A model generated the notes under the pieces. It did not search any database. It was not told the origin of the DNA and saw only the letters and a list, made by a program, of their open reading frames with translations. A DNA stretch of 64,000 bases from JAFMDF01 sp965222705 (lineage in GTDB: Bacteria; Bacteroidota; Bacteroidia; Chitinophagales; Saprospiraceae). Position numbers and translations under genes: made by a program. This document shows positions 8,332 to 18,726 of this stretch, in pieces (position 1 is the first letter of the stretch; the number at the start of each line of letters is the position of its first letter). The DNA is taken from positions 62,001 through 126,000 of the forward strand of contig CBDCUO010000026.1 of NCBI GenBank assembly GCA_965222705.1. The letters run 5' to 3'.

Positions 8332-9288
8332 TTACTTGCCATTTTTAAAGAAAGTAATAATCTTGTCAGCTAATTCTAAGCCGATGTTTCTTTGTGCTTC
8401 CAGAGTGGACGCGCCGATATGGGGCGATACGGAAACGCTGGGGTGATCTAATAATTCTTTACGAGGGGTAGGTTCGTTTTCAAAAACGTCTAGTCCGGCA
8501 CCTGCAACTTTCCCATTTTTTAGGGCATCTAATAACGCAGCTTCATCAATGGATCCTCCTCTGGCTGTATTGATTAAAATAACGCCCTCCTTCATTTTCG
8601 ATAATTCTTCTTTGCCCAGCAGAGGCTTTCCAATTGAAGGAACGTGTAGAGATATAAAATCTGCTTTTGCTAACATTTCATCGAACTCGACCGTTGGTAT
8701 TCTTATGGCTAAAACGCCATCATTTGGTGTAGGGAGATCAATAATCGCTTCTTCGACAATCAGATCAACGGGCAAAATATTCATGCCTAGACCCAGCCCT
8801 ATTTTTCCAACTTCCTGACCAATTCGGCCAAAGCCAATAATACCTAAATTCTTGCCTCTCAATTGGATGCCTCTGGAGTAGGATTTCTTTAATTGCTTAA
8901 ATTGAGTATTGCCCTTCACAGGCATTTCACGATTGGAAAGATGTAAGAACCTTGCCAAGTTGAACATATGGCTGAAAGCCAGTTCTGCTACAGATTGGGA
9001 AGAAGCAGCTGGCGTATTTATTATCTCTATTCCTTTTGCTTTGGCGTATTGTACATCAATATTGTCTAAACCAACCCCGCCTCTTGCGATGATTTTTAGT
9101 TTGGGGCATTTATCTATTAAATCCCGCCGTACTTTTGTAGCACTTCTTACACAAATCACATCGTATGCCGGCAATTCTTTTAAGAGGTCTTCTTGAGCAA
9201 CTTTATTGGTATCCACCTGAAATCCTGCCGCTTCTAAACGCAATTGTCCATCGGGATGGATGCTGTCATTAATTAATATTTTTGTCAT
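8332..9288 (-). CDS. serA: D-3-phosphoglycerate dehydrogenase, short form
   Basis: This 318-residue D-isomer-specific 2-hydroxyacid dehydrogenase has the NAD-binding motif GFGRIG near residue 154. The segments ARGGVGLDNID and NTARGGSIDE carry the substrate and catalytic arginine, and SPHIGAST holds the catalytic histidine. It most likely oxidises 3-phosphoglycerate to 3-phosphohydroxypyruvate for serine synthesis. It lacks the C-terminal ACT domain of E. coli SerA, so serine feedback through that domain is not expected. Glyoxylate or hydroxypyruvate reductase activity is an alternative. The ATG at 9288 is the natural start. No serC or serB is adjacent. Confidence 0.85.
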   Translation of the reverse strand: MTKILINDSIHPDGQLRLEAAGFQVDTNKVAQEDLLKELPAYDVICVRSATKVRRDLIDKCPKLKIIARGGVGLDNIDVQYAKAKGIEIINTPAASSQSVAELAFSHMFNLARFLHLSNREMPVKGNTQFKQLKKSYSRGIQLRGKNLGIIGFGRIGQEVGKIGLGLGMNILPVDLIVEEAIIDLPTPNDGVLAIRIPTVEFDEMLAKADFISLHVPSIGKPLLGKEELSKMKEGVILINTARGGSIDEAALLDALKNGKVAGAGLDVFENEPTPRKELLDHPSVSVSPHIGASTLEAQRNIGLELADKIITFFKNGK

Positions 9289-9462
9289 GGTAAAATTTTA
9301 TGCTAGTTTTGGTGAGTTGCAAAGTAAGGTAAAATTTGGCTGGAAATCCAGAAAAACTTAGGCGAGAAATCGAGGTGTTTTTATAAAAAAAATTAAATAA
9401 AGCAGCTGTTCAGTCGGTTAAAATATTATGCCGAATAAGCCTAAATGTTCAAACGAATATTC

Positions 9463-12400
9463 TTAATTTTTAATAAAAAGTATTTTTTCTCCAAAAGCAG
9501 GATAGTCGTTGACCTTAATTTTTAGATAAAATAGCCCTGACGGATAGGTAGAAAGATCAAAAGATTGTTGTATAAAAGAAGTATTTAGTTGCTGTTTAGT
9601 AAAAATAATCGACCCAATTGGATTTAAAAGGGTAAGGTCAACATCAACGTTTTCAGAAAACCGAATATCTATCAAAGTGGTCTGGTTTGTGGGGTTGGGA
9701 TACAGCTGAAATTGTTCTACTTCTGTTAACTCCAGAATAGAAGTGCTAATTGCCTCCTCTTTTCGAAAATCACATTCATTCTGGTCGGACACAATTACAT
9801 AGTAATTCCCAATTGGGAGTCCTGTAAGGCTCGCACTTGTTCCAATTATTTCATCACTGTTATTATACCAAATATAGGTGTAAGGAGCAGTGCCTCCTTT
9901 TATAGAATCAACACTTAGTGCGCCTTTGTTAGATTGTCCATTGAAGGTAGAGGAGGTGAATACTTCCTGAATAACCAGGCTATCATCAACTAATAAGGGT
10001 CCTAATTCTACAGAACAATCATTGGCATCTTGAATGGTTACCATGTAATCTCCGGGAGCCAATTGACTAACATTTGGGTCTGTTGAAATAATCGTCCCTG
10101 AAGCATCCCTCCAGATATAACTATAAGAATTGGGTACTCCTCCTGACACTTTTAAGTCAATCTTGCCCTTGCAATCAATAAGATCAATAGCGATAGAATC
10201 AACCATTATGGGGGGTGGGGACTTCAGTTCTGCCATAGTAGTAGCTTGATCTCCCCGTGCATCTGTAACGGTTAGACCATAAATTCCCTGATTGAGATTA
10301 ATAATATTTTCTGTAGTATCTCCATTGCTCCAATTAAATCGGTACGGGGGGACACCACAAATAACGTTTGCCTGGATAAAGCCAGAAAAGTCGTCCGCAC
10401 AGCTAAGGTTTGCACTAATTAAGGACAGTTGTAATGCTTCTATTTTGAAGGCAATTGAGGTATCAAATTGTACCGTACAGTTCTGGTCATCTGTTGCTGT
10501 CAAAGTATAACTTCCCGGCAAAAGGCTTTCGATAGAGGCAGTATTTGCACCGTTGCTCCAGGTAAATGCATAGGGAGGGGTTCCACCGATAACATTTACA
10601 TCAATTCGTCCGCTGGCATCGCCTGCACATAGAGAATCCGTCGCTATCGCATTGGCAATAGTAAAAGGATTATTTGGTGCGACTATTTCAGGAAACAAGC
10701 CATTGCTGGTCCATTGACAATTATTCGCATCTGTGACGGTTAATTCATAATTTCCGGCGGTGAGGTTTTCCTGATTTTGTGAAATATCCCCGTTACTCCA
10801 AAGGTATTGATAAGGGGCTTTTCCCCCTTGAAGAGAAATAAAAAATGCTCCATTATTATCTCCAAAACAATTTAATTGGTTTTTAAAACTATCCAATTCA
10901 ACTACTATGTTACTTGCCGAAAGCACAGCTAAGTTTCCCAGATGCCCTACACATAAATATTCATTATTTTCATCAATAACACTTACGTCATAAATTCCAG
11001 CTTCTAAATTAATTAACCGAGCATTTTCATCACCTGTTGTTTGTACGCCATTATTCCAAAAATACTGATAAGAACCAAAGCCGCCATTTACTTTGACCTC
11101 AATTTCTCCATCGGCGCTACCGCTACAATTCGTATTTTTGATTGCCAGTGCTTCTACTTGTAAGCTATCTTCTTCAAATTCGATTTTAAAAGGCTGACTT
11201 TGGGTACATGCGCTTCCATCAGTCAAAGTTATGGTATAAATTCCAGCATCCAGATTATCCAAGTCTTCTGTCTGTAAGCCATTATTCCATTCAAAAGAAA
11301 AAGACCCGCGCCCGCCAGAGGGAGCAATATCAATGCTGCCATTTTCAGGACTAGAACAGTTCACATGCTCTATTTTAAAAATATCTATATTAATTGGATT
11401 AGGTGCTTCGACTTCAAAATTGTAACTATCTGATAAACAGCCGTTAGCGTCAATTATTTTCAGTTCATATCCTCCTCCCTCGATGGCAGTTAGTACGCCC
11501 TCAGATGTTCTTAAAATATGGTTGTCGGGAAAAGTCCAACTGTAAGAATAAGGTCCGGTTCCGCCTCGAATGTCAGCGATTGCACTGCCATTGCTATCTC
11601 CAAAACAAGAAGGGGCTTCTGCCAAAACGGTATCTATGGTAATAAAGTCGGGTTCTGCAACCTCAAAGACTGTTTCTAATAAACAACCCACATTGTCCTG
11701 AATAGCCAATCCGTAATTGCCGGCGGATAAAGTAGTATAATCACTGCTCAGCCAAAAACCGGTAGAATTGGTCGTAATTACTGTGCTATCTGTCCATTGG
11801 AAGTCAAAGGAAGATGCACCCGGTGCTTCACTCGAAAATCTGAAAAAAACCACCCCATTGTCCATACCTTTGCATTGAATGGAATCAATAATCAAATAAT
11901 CTTCCATATTGATTAATTGGGGAGCTTGCAGATTGGCAGTATCAGAAATGGCCGTACAACCGTTGGCATCAGAAACGGTGAGAAAATAACCTCCAGAAGA
12001 AAGATTGGAAATGCTGGAAGTATTAGCAGCCGTGTTCCAATGATACATATAAGGAGCCACTCCACCATTGATACTTGTGGTTATAGATCCGTTATTTACC
12101 CCTATGCATAGAGGATTTTGAGTACTGAAAGCGATATTCATTAGTTCGGGTGCTTCAACTATAATAGAATCCAGGACAGCTTCGCAATTATTTTGGTCGC
12201 TTATAATTAGGTGGTAAATTCCTTCGCCTATGTCATTGAGATTAGCAGTCGTTGAGCCATTATTCCATTCGTAAGCATAAGCACCGGTTCCGCCACTTGA
12301 GCTAATCTTTATAGCACCGTTATTTATTGTATTACAGGAAGGGCTTTGGACCGTATCCAGTTGGATAATTAATTGAGTGGGGTTTTCTAAAGTGTCCTTG

Positions 12401-15400
12401 ACTATTTTTTCACATCCATTGGCATCTAATATGCTTAATTCATAGACGCTCGCTGATAACCCAACAGCCGTTGGAGTGCTTTGATTCAAAACGTCATTCC
12501 ATTGATAAGAATAAGGAGAATTCCCTCCAGTTATTGCTGCATTAATTGCTCCGTCATTCCTCATAAAACAAGTGGGATTTGTGCTTGATAGAGTAGCTTC
12601 AATAGGGGGCGTGGAAGGGATGATTATTTCGGCGGTAGTCGTACAAGCAGAAGTATCAGAAATGGTTACTTTGTAAAGTCCGGGAGATAGGTCCTCTAGT
12701 ACGCTTGCATTAGGGAGTCCGTTATCCCAGTTAAAGTTATAGCCAGTTGCCGTTTGTCTTCCTCCAGTTACAACTAGTTCAATTTTTCCATCATTTAGCC
12801 CTGCACAAGTGGGGGGTAAAGTGCTGACTGTCAATAGTTCTAATAGGGGTGGCTCAATGATGACAATACTATCAATTGGACAGGGGGATACATTATCTGC
12901 ATCCACCACTAGGGAATAAATGCCACCGCCTAGGTTATTGACATCCTCGGTAGTTGCAAAAATGCCAGACTCGTCTTTCCACTCAAAAGTTGGATTTATC
13001 AACCCTCCGATACTTATGTCAATAGCTCCATTATTATCTCCAAAGCAGGACACATCCTCTATGCGCTCAATAGCCAATTCAGGGCCGTTAACGATTTGCT
13101 GAGGAAGGGCTTTGCTACAACCAAAATTATCCGTAACAGTGATACTGTAAGCACCCATTTGTAAATTGTGAATCGTATAACCAGAGGTAGAAAGATTATT
13201 AATGGAACCTACAACGGGTCCATGCCATAAATAATCATAAGGCCCTTGTCCGTCCTTGGGCTCAACTTGTATAGATCCGTTTTCCTGACAAAAACTAGGT
13301 TCTTGAATATCGACAACTTCGATAGCACTAATGCTGGCAAGTGTATTGATGACTATTTGATCTTGTGCTGTACAGCCATTTGTTTGAGAAATAGCCGTTA
13401 CTCGGTACACCTGCGAAAAGCCTTTTGATCTTGAAAAGACAACGGCCTCCGCCTCCTGTGAGCCTGTACTCCAGCTATAATCAAAAGGACCAACTCCTTC
13501 TGTAACTGAAGCAGAAATGAGCTGAGGAGCACTTTGAAAACAAAGCTCCATTGTATCGGGTGCATTGATGTTAACTATCGGAGCGGTTTGTTTGAAAAAA
13601 GAAACGATCAATTCATCCGTACAGCCTGAATTAGACCTAGCCTGAATATAAAAAAGTGTATCTGATGTAATGGTCACTATCGGATTGGTAATTTGAGCAG
13701 AATTGGAATAAGAATCGTTGGTAAAATAGAGCAGCGTATCGCTTGCATTATTATTGTCTTGAATCACCAAATTTCTTAAATCAAAACGGGTGTTTTCACA
13801 AACATCTTGATTACCCGAAGCATTAAAGATATCTGGCTGACTAAAGACAGGAATGGTTGCTGGAATGATACTGCTTTCACAACGTTGGCCGGAAAAGTTC
13901 CTGATTTCCTGGAAATAATAGATGGTCGTACCTACTAAAACAGGCGTACTAAAAATGCTGCCTGAGTCTATAGGCATACCGCCCAACGGCGTGTCATAAT
14001 AATAAATTTGTCCTGCATTAGAAGGCGTTACTGTAATAATAGCCATTTCTCCTTGGCAAATTGAGGGAGCAGAAAAAGAAGGCGTAAAAATTACTACATC
14101 ATCTGCATTCCCACTACAGTTCTCATCAACCAAATTGCAGGGAATTTCTGATACACTCGGATTAATATTGGGATTCGTATCGTCACAATCGGCATTATTA
14201 TTTACATAGCCCATTGGTTGGGTTAAAAAACAGACGGCAATAGAATCATTGGGGCTTCCAAATCCATCTCCATCCATATCGGCATAATAAACATCGCTTG
14301 CTTTTACCTGTGAGCCATAGAATTCAATTCTGTCCAAGGCTATGTCCCCTCTAAAATTACTGCCCGTATAGCCTCGAAAACGAAACTGAACTATTTGGTT
14401 ATGATAACTAGACAGGTTGATATAGACCCTATTCCATATATCTCCTTGATTGCCTGATTCATCCCATAAATTTATCCAATTCAATCCGTCAGCAGTTACA
14501 TCCAAAGCCAGAGAATCTATATCAAAACCATACATATGGTAGAAAAAGGACAAGTGGCAGATGCCTATGCTTGCATTGACTTCAATGCACTCAGAGATAA
14601 GTGTTCCTTCTTTATTACCATTGCAGGGAGTAGAGGATTCCAAATAAATATATCTTCCCCTAAAGCCTTCGCCACTACTTGGCCCCGTATCTCCAGAAAC
14701 TGTTCCGCCGCCATTGACAATCCAATCAACTTCATCGCTGGTAGCGTTTTTCCATGTACCTGATAAAGTAGGACAATCTATACAATTACCTGCTGGCTGA
14801 CATAGGGTTTGATTGTCAAAATTTTCTAATAAGGTTACAGGTGGCAAAATACAATCCGTAGTGGCAGTCACTTTGCATGAATTGTACAAATAGTTGTATG
14901 TCCCACAAGTTTGTCTTACATAAATATCATAGGTAGTCAGTTGGTTTAGATTTGTTAAATCAAATCGTTCCCAACAAGGCAAAACGATAACTTGGCTATT
15001 TGCAGAGCCAGCCGTTGTTCCGTTCCCTGGCGTGAATCCAGCTGGCCCATACTCTACAATGGCATTGGAAGAACAACTCCCGCCATTATCCCAATCTATA
15101 CTTATGCTGGTTGGAGAAATATTAAAAGCGGATAAATTAGTAGGAGCCGTACAGCCAATAGGAATAAAAATCAATTCCGCATAATCCAAAAAACCCTGAT
15201 CTCCTGGCTTATCATCACAAATTTTTAGCGTCCAGGTAGCATTGGGATTGAAGGGCGTTGTATAAAATGAACTCAAACTTTCTTCTGGAATATAGGCACC
15301 CACAGATTCGGAAATTGAACTCAAATTTTTTACAGAATCAGAAACACATCGATTCTCAGTCAAAACAAACGGCTGAGAGCAGCTTCCAATAGCTGGCGCA

Positions 15401-15723
15401 CCGTAGTGGTCACCCGAACCCCCTCGTTCGTCAATTAGCCGAACCATTGTATTTCCGTCAGGAGAAATCAGTGTTACCTCCAGATCATTCCTCCATAGAT
15501 GATTAATGATTAATCGAACTTCTTCTAAAAAAACATTTTGCCCCAATTGTACTCCAGGTGCCCCGGATACATTAATGGCTACCTCAACGCAATTATTATC
15601 AGGGATATTAATTCCCACATTACAACTACCATTATTTATGCTGGTTTGTGAAAAGACCAAACTAGCAGAAAATGATAGGAGGCAAGTAAGACTGTAATAT
15701 TTGAAGGTAAAGGGTATTTTCAT
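9463..15723 (-). CDS. Giant T9SS-secreted multidomain protein with SprB repeats
   Basis: The ATG at 15723 gives about 2,086 residues with a signal peptide (about 1-26). The domains run: proprotein-convertase P-domain-like region (about 27-190), fibronectin-III-like (190-290), MAM-like (290-475), a MopE/thrombospondin-3 type calcium motif with DMDGDGFGSP (about 476-545), Ig-like regions, and about 13 clear plus two degenerate SprB-type repeats (about 800-2000). Each repeat runs from a CxGxxNGxI-like start through a YxYxWxNG core to DxxGC. The C-terminus is a type A T9SS sorting domain beginning LYPNPTNQTT and ending in KILFIKN. The protein should be exported by the type IX system and displayed as an adhesin, possibly for gliding. 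An in-frame TTG lies upstream at 15738. No other T9SS gene is in the window. Confidence 0.92.
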   Translation of the reverse strand: MKIPFTFKYYSLTCLLSFSASLVFSQTSINNGSCNVGINIPDNNCVEVAINVSGAPGVQLGQNVFLEEVRLIINHLWRNDLEVTLISPDGNTMVRLIDERGGSGDHYGAPAIGSCSQPFVLTENRCVSDSVKNLSSISESVGAYIPEESLSSFYTTPFNPNATWTLKICDDKPGDQGFLDYAELIFIPIGCTAPTNLSAFNISPTSISIDWDNGGSCSSNAIVEYGPAGFTPGNGTTAGSANSQVIVLPCWERFDLTNLNQLTTYDIYVRQTCGTYNYLYNSCKVTATTDCILPPVTLLENFDNQTLCQPAGNCIDCPTLSGTWKNATSDEVDWIVNGGGTVSGDTGPSSGEGFRGRYIYLESSTPCNGNKEGTLISECIEVNASIGICHLSFFYHMYGFDIDSLALDVTADGLNWINLWDESGNQGDIWNRVYINLSSYHNQIVQFRFRGYTGSNFRGDIALDRIEFYGSQVKASDVYYADMDGDGFGSPNDSIAVCFLTQPMGYVNNNADCDDTNPNINPSVSEIPCNLVDENCSGNADDVVIFTPSFSAPSICQGEMAIITVTPSNAGQIYYYDTPLGGMPIDSGSIFSTPVLVGTTIYYFQEIRNFSGQRCESSIIPATIPVFSQPDIFNASGNQDVCENTRFDLRNLVIQDNNNASDTLLYFTNDSYSNSAQITNPIVTITSDTLFYIQARSNSGCTDELIVSFFKQTAPIVNINAPDTMELCFQSAPQLISASVTEGVGPFDYSWSTGSQEAEAVVFSRSKGFSQVYRVTAISQTNGCTAQDQIVINTLASISAIEVVDIQEPSFCQENGSIQVEPKDGQGPYDYLWHGPVVGSINNLSTSGYTIHNLQMGAYSITVTDNFGCSKALPQQIVNGPELAIERIEDVSCFGDNNGAIDISIGGLINPTFEWKDESGIFATTEDVNNLGGGIYSLVVDADNVSPCPIDSIVIIEPPLLELLTVSTLPPTCAGLNDGKIELVVTGGRQTATGYNFNWDNGLPNASVLEDLSPGLYKVTISDTSACTTTAEIIIPSTPPIEATLSSTNPTCFMRNDGAINAAITGGNSPYSYQWNDVLNQSTPTAVGLSASVYELSILDANGCEKIVKDTLENPTQLIIQLDTVQSPSCNTINNGAIKISSSGGTGAYAYEWNNGSTTANLNDIGEGIYHLIISDQNNCEAVLDSIIVEAPELMNIAFSTQNPLCIGVNNGSITTSINGGVAPYMYHWNTAANTSSISNLSSGGYFLTVSDANGCTAISDTANLQAPQLINMEDYLIIDSIQCKGMDNGVVFFRFSSEAPGASSFDFQWTDSTVITTNSTGFWLSSDYTTLSAGNYGLAIQDNVGCLLETVFEVAEPDFITIDTVLAEAPSCFGDSNGSAIADIRGGTGPYSYSWTFPDNHILRTSEGVLTAIEGGGYELKIIDANGCLSDSYNFEVEAPNPINIDIFKIEHVNCSSPENGSIDIAPSGGRGSFSFEWNNGLQTEDLDNLDAGIYTITLTDGSACTQSQPFKIEFEEDSLQVEALAIKNTNCSGSADGEIEVKVNGGFGSYQYFWNNGVQTTGDENARLINLEAGIYDVSVIDENNEYLCVGHLGNLAVLSASNIVVELDSFKNQLNCFGDNNGAFFISLQGGKAPYQYLWSNGDISQNQENLTAGNYELTVTDANNCQWTSNGLFPEIVAPNNPFTIANAIATDSLCAGDASGRIDVNVIGGTPPYAFTWSNGANTASIESLLPGSYTLTATDDQNCTVQFDTSIAFKIEALQLSLISANLSCADDFSGFIQANVICGVPPYRFNWSNGDTTENIINLNQGIYGLTVTDARGDQATTMAELKSPPPIMVDSIAIDLIDCKGKIDLKVSGGVPNSYSYIWRDASGTIISTDPNVSQLAPGDYMVTIQDANDCSVELGPLLVDDSLVIQEVFTSSTFNGQSNKGALSVDSIKGGTAPYTYIWYNNSDEIIGTSASLTGLPIGNYYVIVSDQNECDFRKEEAISTSILELTEVEQFQLYPNPTNQTTLIDIRFSENVDVDLTLLNPIGSIIFTKQQLNTSFIQQSFDLSTYPSGLFYLKIKVNDYPAFGEKILFIKN

Positions 15724-16047
15724 AAATATTCTTGTCAATTCGTCTGGATAAAAAACGAAACAAAAAACTGTTTTTTACAAAAAAATTGTAGATATGAAGC
15801 TGTAAAGAAATGAAACAGTAACAAAATAATCAGCTCTTGATACTGCCCTTCATCATAGATAGGTGCTGGATGAACATTTGTTAAGCAGTGACGATTTATC
15901 ACAAACTTTTCTTAATCAATGAGCATTCAACTGGATTTTAATAATTTGATATTGTAAAATTATCAAAATATTGCCTTATTTCGCAAGGGAATTATGCATA
16001 TCTCTTATCAAAAATTGTTTTTCTATTAAATATTAAACGCCAACAGA
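15724..16047. other. Divergent intergenic region (324 bp)
   Basis: This AT-rich stretch separates the divergent adhesin and amidohydrolase genes and must hold both promoters. I see no ORF or RNA gene. A short inverted repeat (TTTGATA with TATCAAA) lies at about 15946-15967. No TTTG-N20-TAnnTTTG pair is convincing on either strand. Confidence 0.4.
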
Positions 16048-17751
16048 ATGAATCGTGTTTTTTTTTTCCTTTCCATTTTTCTAATTTTTTCTTGCCAATC
16101 AAAAGAACCTCCTCCAGATATCGTCTTTATTAATGGGGTTATTATTACGCTAGATGAAAAAAATCCACAAGTGGAAGCCATTGCGGTTAGAGCAGATAGA
16201 ATCATTCGATTGGGAGCCAATGATGCCATAAAAAAATTAGTGGGCGAAAAAACAAAAGTAGTGGATTTGGGAGGCAACTTTGCTATGCCTGGTTTTATAG
16301 AGGGACATGGGCATTTTTCGGGTTTAGGCAGCAGTTTACAAAATTTAAATTTTTTAAAATCCAAAAGTTGGGAGGAAATAGTCGCTATGGTAGCAGAAAA
16401 GGTAAAAACGGCAAAGCCAGGCGAATGGATTACAGGTAGAGGATGGCATCAGGAAAAATGGACAAAAGTATTAGACAAGCAAGTATTGGGTTATCCTTAT
16501 CATGACAAATTGAGTGCGATTTCTCCCGATAATCCGGTCGTATTGCGACATGCAAGCGGGCATGGGCTTTTTGCTAACGAGAAAGCTATGCAAATTGCTG
16601 GCGTAACCGCAGAAACGCCCAATCCAACAGGAGGAGAGATTGTTCGAGATTCGAGAGGGGCAGCCATTGGCGTTTTTGAAGAACGGGCCATGAGCGTCAT
16701 TAATGCGGCCTATCGGGAATACTTGGGAACGCTTTCAGAAGCAGATAAAAAAAGAAAGTGGTTGGAAGGTATTGAGTTGGCAGAGCGAGAATGTCTTCGG
16801 AAAGGGATCACTTCTTTTCAGGATGCGGGAGCTTCTTTTACTGAGTTGAGCCGTTATAAAGGACTCGCAGAAACTGGACAATTGGATGTTCGCCTTTGGA
16901 CTATGATTCGCCATTCTTACGATATAATGAAAGATAATCTTGGGGAGTATCCCGTTATTAATGCAGGCAATCATTTTTTTACTGCCAAAGCCATAAAATC
17001 TGAAGTAGATGGAGCTTTGGGGGCTTTTGGTGCCTGGTTGCTAGAGTCTTATCAAGACAAATTGGATTTTGTCGGACAAAATACTACCCCGCTTGAAGCC
17101 GTAAAAAATATAGCAGGTTTGGCTGCTAAACACGATTTACAATTATGTGTACATGCCATAGGTGATCGCGCTAATCGGGAAGTATTAAATATTTTTGAAG
17201 AAGTCTTTAAAGCAAACCCCAACAAATCTGACTTCCGTTGGCGAATAGAACACGCGCAACACATTGATCCACAGGATATTCCGAGGTTTAAAGAATTGGG
17301 CGTGATTGCTTCTATGCAGGGTATCCATTGCACTTCTGATGCCCCTTTTGTAGAAAAAAGATTGGGCGAAAAAAGAGCGAGAGAAGGCGCTTATCCCTGG
17401 CGTTCTCTGTTAGATGCGGGAGCCGTAGTCACTAATGGGACAGATGCCCCAGTAGAAGATGTGGACCCAATCGAAAGCTTTTACGCTTCTGTCACCAGAA
17501 AGCGAGCAGACACCGGTTTCGCTTTTTTCTCAGAGCAAAGCATGACTAGAGCAGAAGCCCTTGAATCTTACACCTTATCCAATGCTTATGCCGCCTTTGA
17601 GGAAAAGGACAAGGGATCTTTGGAAGTGGGCAAGCTAGCTGATATTACCGTATTGTCTAAAAACTTACTGGCTTGTAGAGATGAAGAAATTTTAGATGCG
17701 AAGGTGCTTTATACCATTATTGGAGGGCAAATTAAATACCAAGCGGAGTAA
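16048..17751 (+). CDS. YtcJ-like amidohydrolase lipoprotein
   Basis: The 567-residue protein starts with a lipoprotein signal (lipobox FSCQ, Cys near residue 16) and continues as an amidohydrolase_3 family metal-dependent hydrolase. Visible metal-site motifs are EGHGHF, with the two N-terminal histidines, HAIGDRAN and EHAQHID in the barrel, and NGTDAPVE holding the catalytic Asp. Relatives include YtcJ-like and N-substituted formamide-type hydrolases; the substrate cannot be read from the sequence. It probably acts at the periplasmic or outer face of the envelope. The stop codon coincides with the first base of the palindromic element at 17751-17916. Confidence 0.85.
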   Translation: MNRVFFFLSIFLIFSCQSKEPPPDIVFINGVIITLDEKNPQVEAIAVRADRIIRLGANDAIKKLVGEKTKVVDLGGNFAMPGFIEGHGHFSGLGSSLQNLNFLKSKSWEEIVAMVAEKVKTAKPGEWITGRGWHQEKWTKVLDKQVLGYPYHDKLSAISPDNPVVLRHASGHGLFANEKAMQIAGVTAETPNPTGGEIVRDSRGAAIGVFEERAMSVINAAYREYLGTLSEADKKRKWLEGIELAERECLRKGITSFQDAGASFTELSRYKGLAETGQLDVRLWTMIRHSYDIMKDNLGEYPVINAGNHFFTAKAIKSEVDGALGAFGAWLLESYQDKLDFVGQNTTPLEAVKNIAGLAAKHDLQLCVHAIGDRANREVLNIFEEVFKANPNKSDFRWRIEHAQHIDPQDIPRFKELGVIASMQGIHCTSDAPFVEKRLGEKRAREGAYPWRSLLDAGAVVTNGTDAPVEDVDPIESFYASVTRKRADTGFAFFSEQSMTRAEALESYTLSNAYAAFEEKDKGSLEVGKLADITVLSKNLLACRDEEILDAKVLYTIIGGQIKYQAE

Positions 17752-17916
17752 GAAGCTGTTAAAATTTAATATAAATAATTGTTAATATGAAGGTCTTTTT
17801 CCGCCATACTTCGTTAGCCAAACAGTCATTATATCAACATAACTCCTGTTTTGCTGCCTCATCTGGCGAAAAAATCCATTCCATATTATTCAAAAAATTA
17901 AATTTTAACAGCTTCT
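17751..17916. repeat. MITE-like palindromic element with 20-bp terminal inverted repeats
   Basis: Positions 17751-17770 and 17897-17916 are a perfect 20-bp inverted repeat, and the interior is itself an imperfect inverted repeat (a TTTTTCCGCCA-type block facing a TGGCGAAAAAA-type block). The whole 166 bp could fold into a single long hairpin. It has no coding capacity. It begins at the last base of the amidohydrolase stop codon and could act as its terminator. I see no clear target-site duplication. Size, terminal repeats and lack of an ORF fit a miniature inverted-repeat transposable element or a dispersed hairpin repeat; copy number elsewhere would settle this. Confidence 0.65.
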
Positions 17917-17960
17917 AACAGTTTTTGATTCTTATCGGTCTTTCCACTTATCTTCGCCGC

Positions 17961-18671
17961 ATGACAAATAAACTTCCAATTGGCACATTTATAAATATGG
18001 CGACTGTTGTAGTGGGCGGTCTTATTGGCTTGTGGTTGCAGCAAGCATTTCCAACCAACATTAAAGAAATTATTTTTCAGGCTATCGGCCTGGGGGTTTT
18101 ACTAATCGGCATTCAAATGAGTTTAAAAATGCCCGAGGGTTATTTACTAATTCTAATTTTTAGTTTGATCATTGGCGGAGTTATCGGCGAATTTATTCAT
18201 TTAGATCAATTATTAGAGAATTTTGGTGAGTGGTTAAAACAAACCTTTGAGCTGGGGGACGAGCGGTTTACGGAGGGCATGGTCACTGCGTTTTTACTCT
18301 ATTGTGTGGGATCTATGACGATCGTAGGGGCAATAGAAGAAGGAATTGCCGGAAAAAGGGAATTATTATTAGTGAAATCAACGCTAGATGGGGTGTCTTC
18401 CATAGCCTTTGCTTCTACTTTTGGCATAGGGGTTTTATTTTCTATTTTTCCAATGTTGTTTGTGCAGGGAGGAATGACCGTTTTAGCGACTTATGCCCAT
18501 CCATTTTTTACCAAAAATATTATTGACCAATTGAGCGCCATAGGCGGCTTATTGATAATCGGAATTGGAATTAGACTTTTGCAATTGGGAGCGCTTAATA
18601 TTGAAAATTTACTGCCGGCTTTACTTGTTGTGGTTTTCTTTACCTGGCTTTATGATAAATGGAAACGATAG
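17961..18671 (+). CDS. DUF554 family membrane protein
   Basis: The 236-residue protein has about seven hydrophobic segments and the start typical of DUF554 (YdfK/YqgA group), with a GTFINMATVVVGGLIG segment and conserved FLLYCVGSMTIVGAIEEG. The ATG at 17961 is preferred over the TTG at 17925. Function is unknown; members are putative inner-membrane transporters. It stands alone, between the palindromic element and a small membrane protein gene. Confidence 0.8.
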   Translation: MTNKLPIGTFINMATVVVGGLIGLWLQQAFPTNIKEIIFQAIGLGVLLIGIQMSLKMPEGYLLILIFSLIIGGVIGEFIHLDQLLENFGEWLKQTFELGDERFTEGMVTAFLLYCVGSMTIVGAIEEGIAGKRELLLVKSTLDGVSSIAFASTFGIGVLFSIFPMLFVQGGMTVLATYAHPFFTKNIIDQLSAIGGLLIIGIGIRLLQLGALNIENLLPALLVVVFFTWLYDKWKR

Positions 18672-18726
18672 AATGTTTACTTTTGTAAGCTAATTTGAAA
18701 AACAAGAAGATTTAATCTAAAAAAGT

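Noticed and set aside
8258..8446. Small plus-strand ORF at the end of the DUF4249 gene
   Set aside because: It overlaps two real genes in another frame and has no signal or domain.
9463..15723. Repeated sequence that might suggest a CRISPR array
   Set aside because: The periodicity is at the protein level (SprB repeats of about 80 residues) with diverged DNA, and there are no uniform spacers or cas genes.
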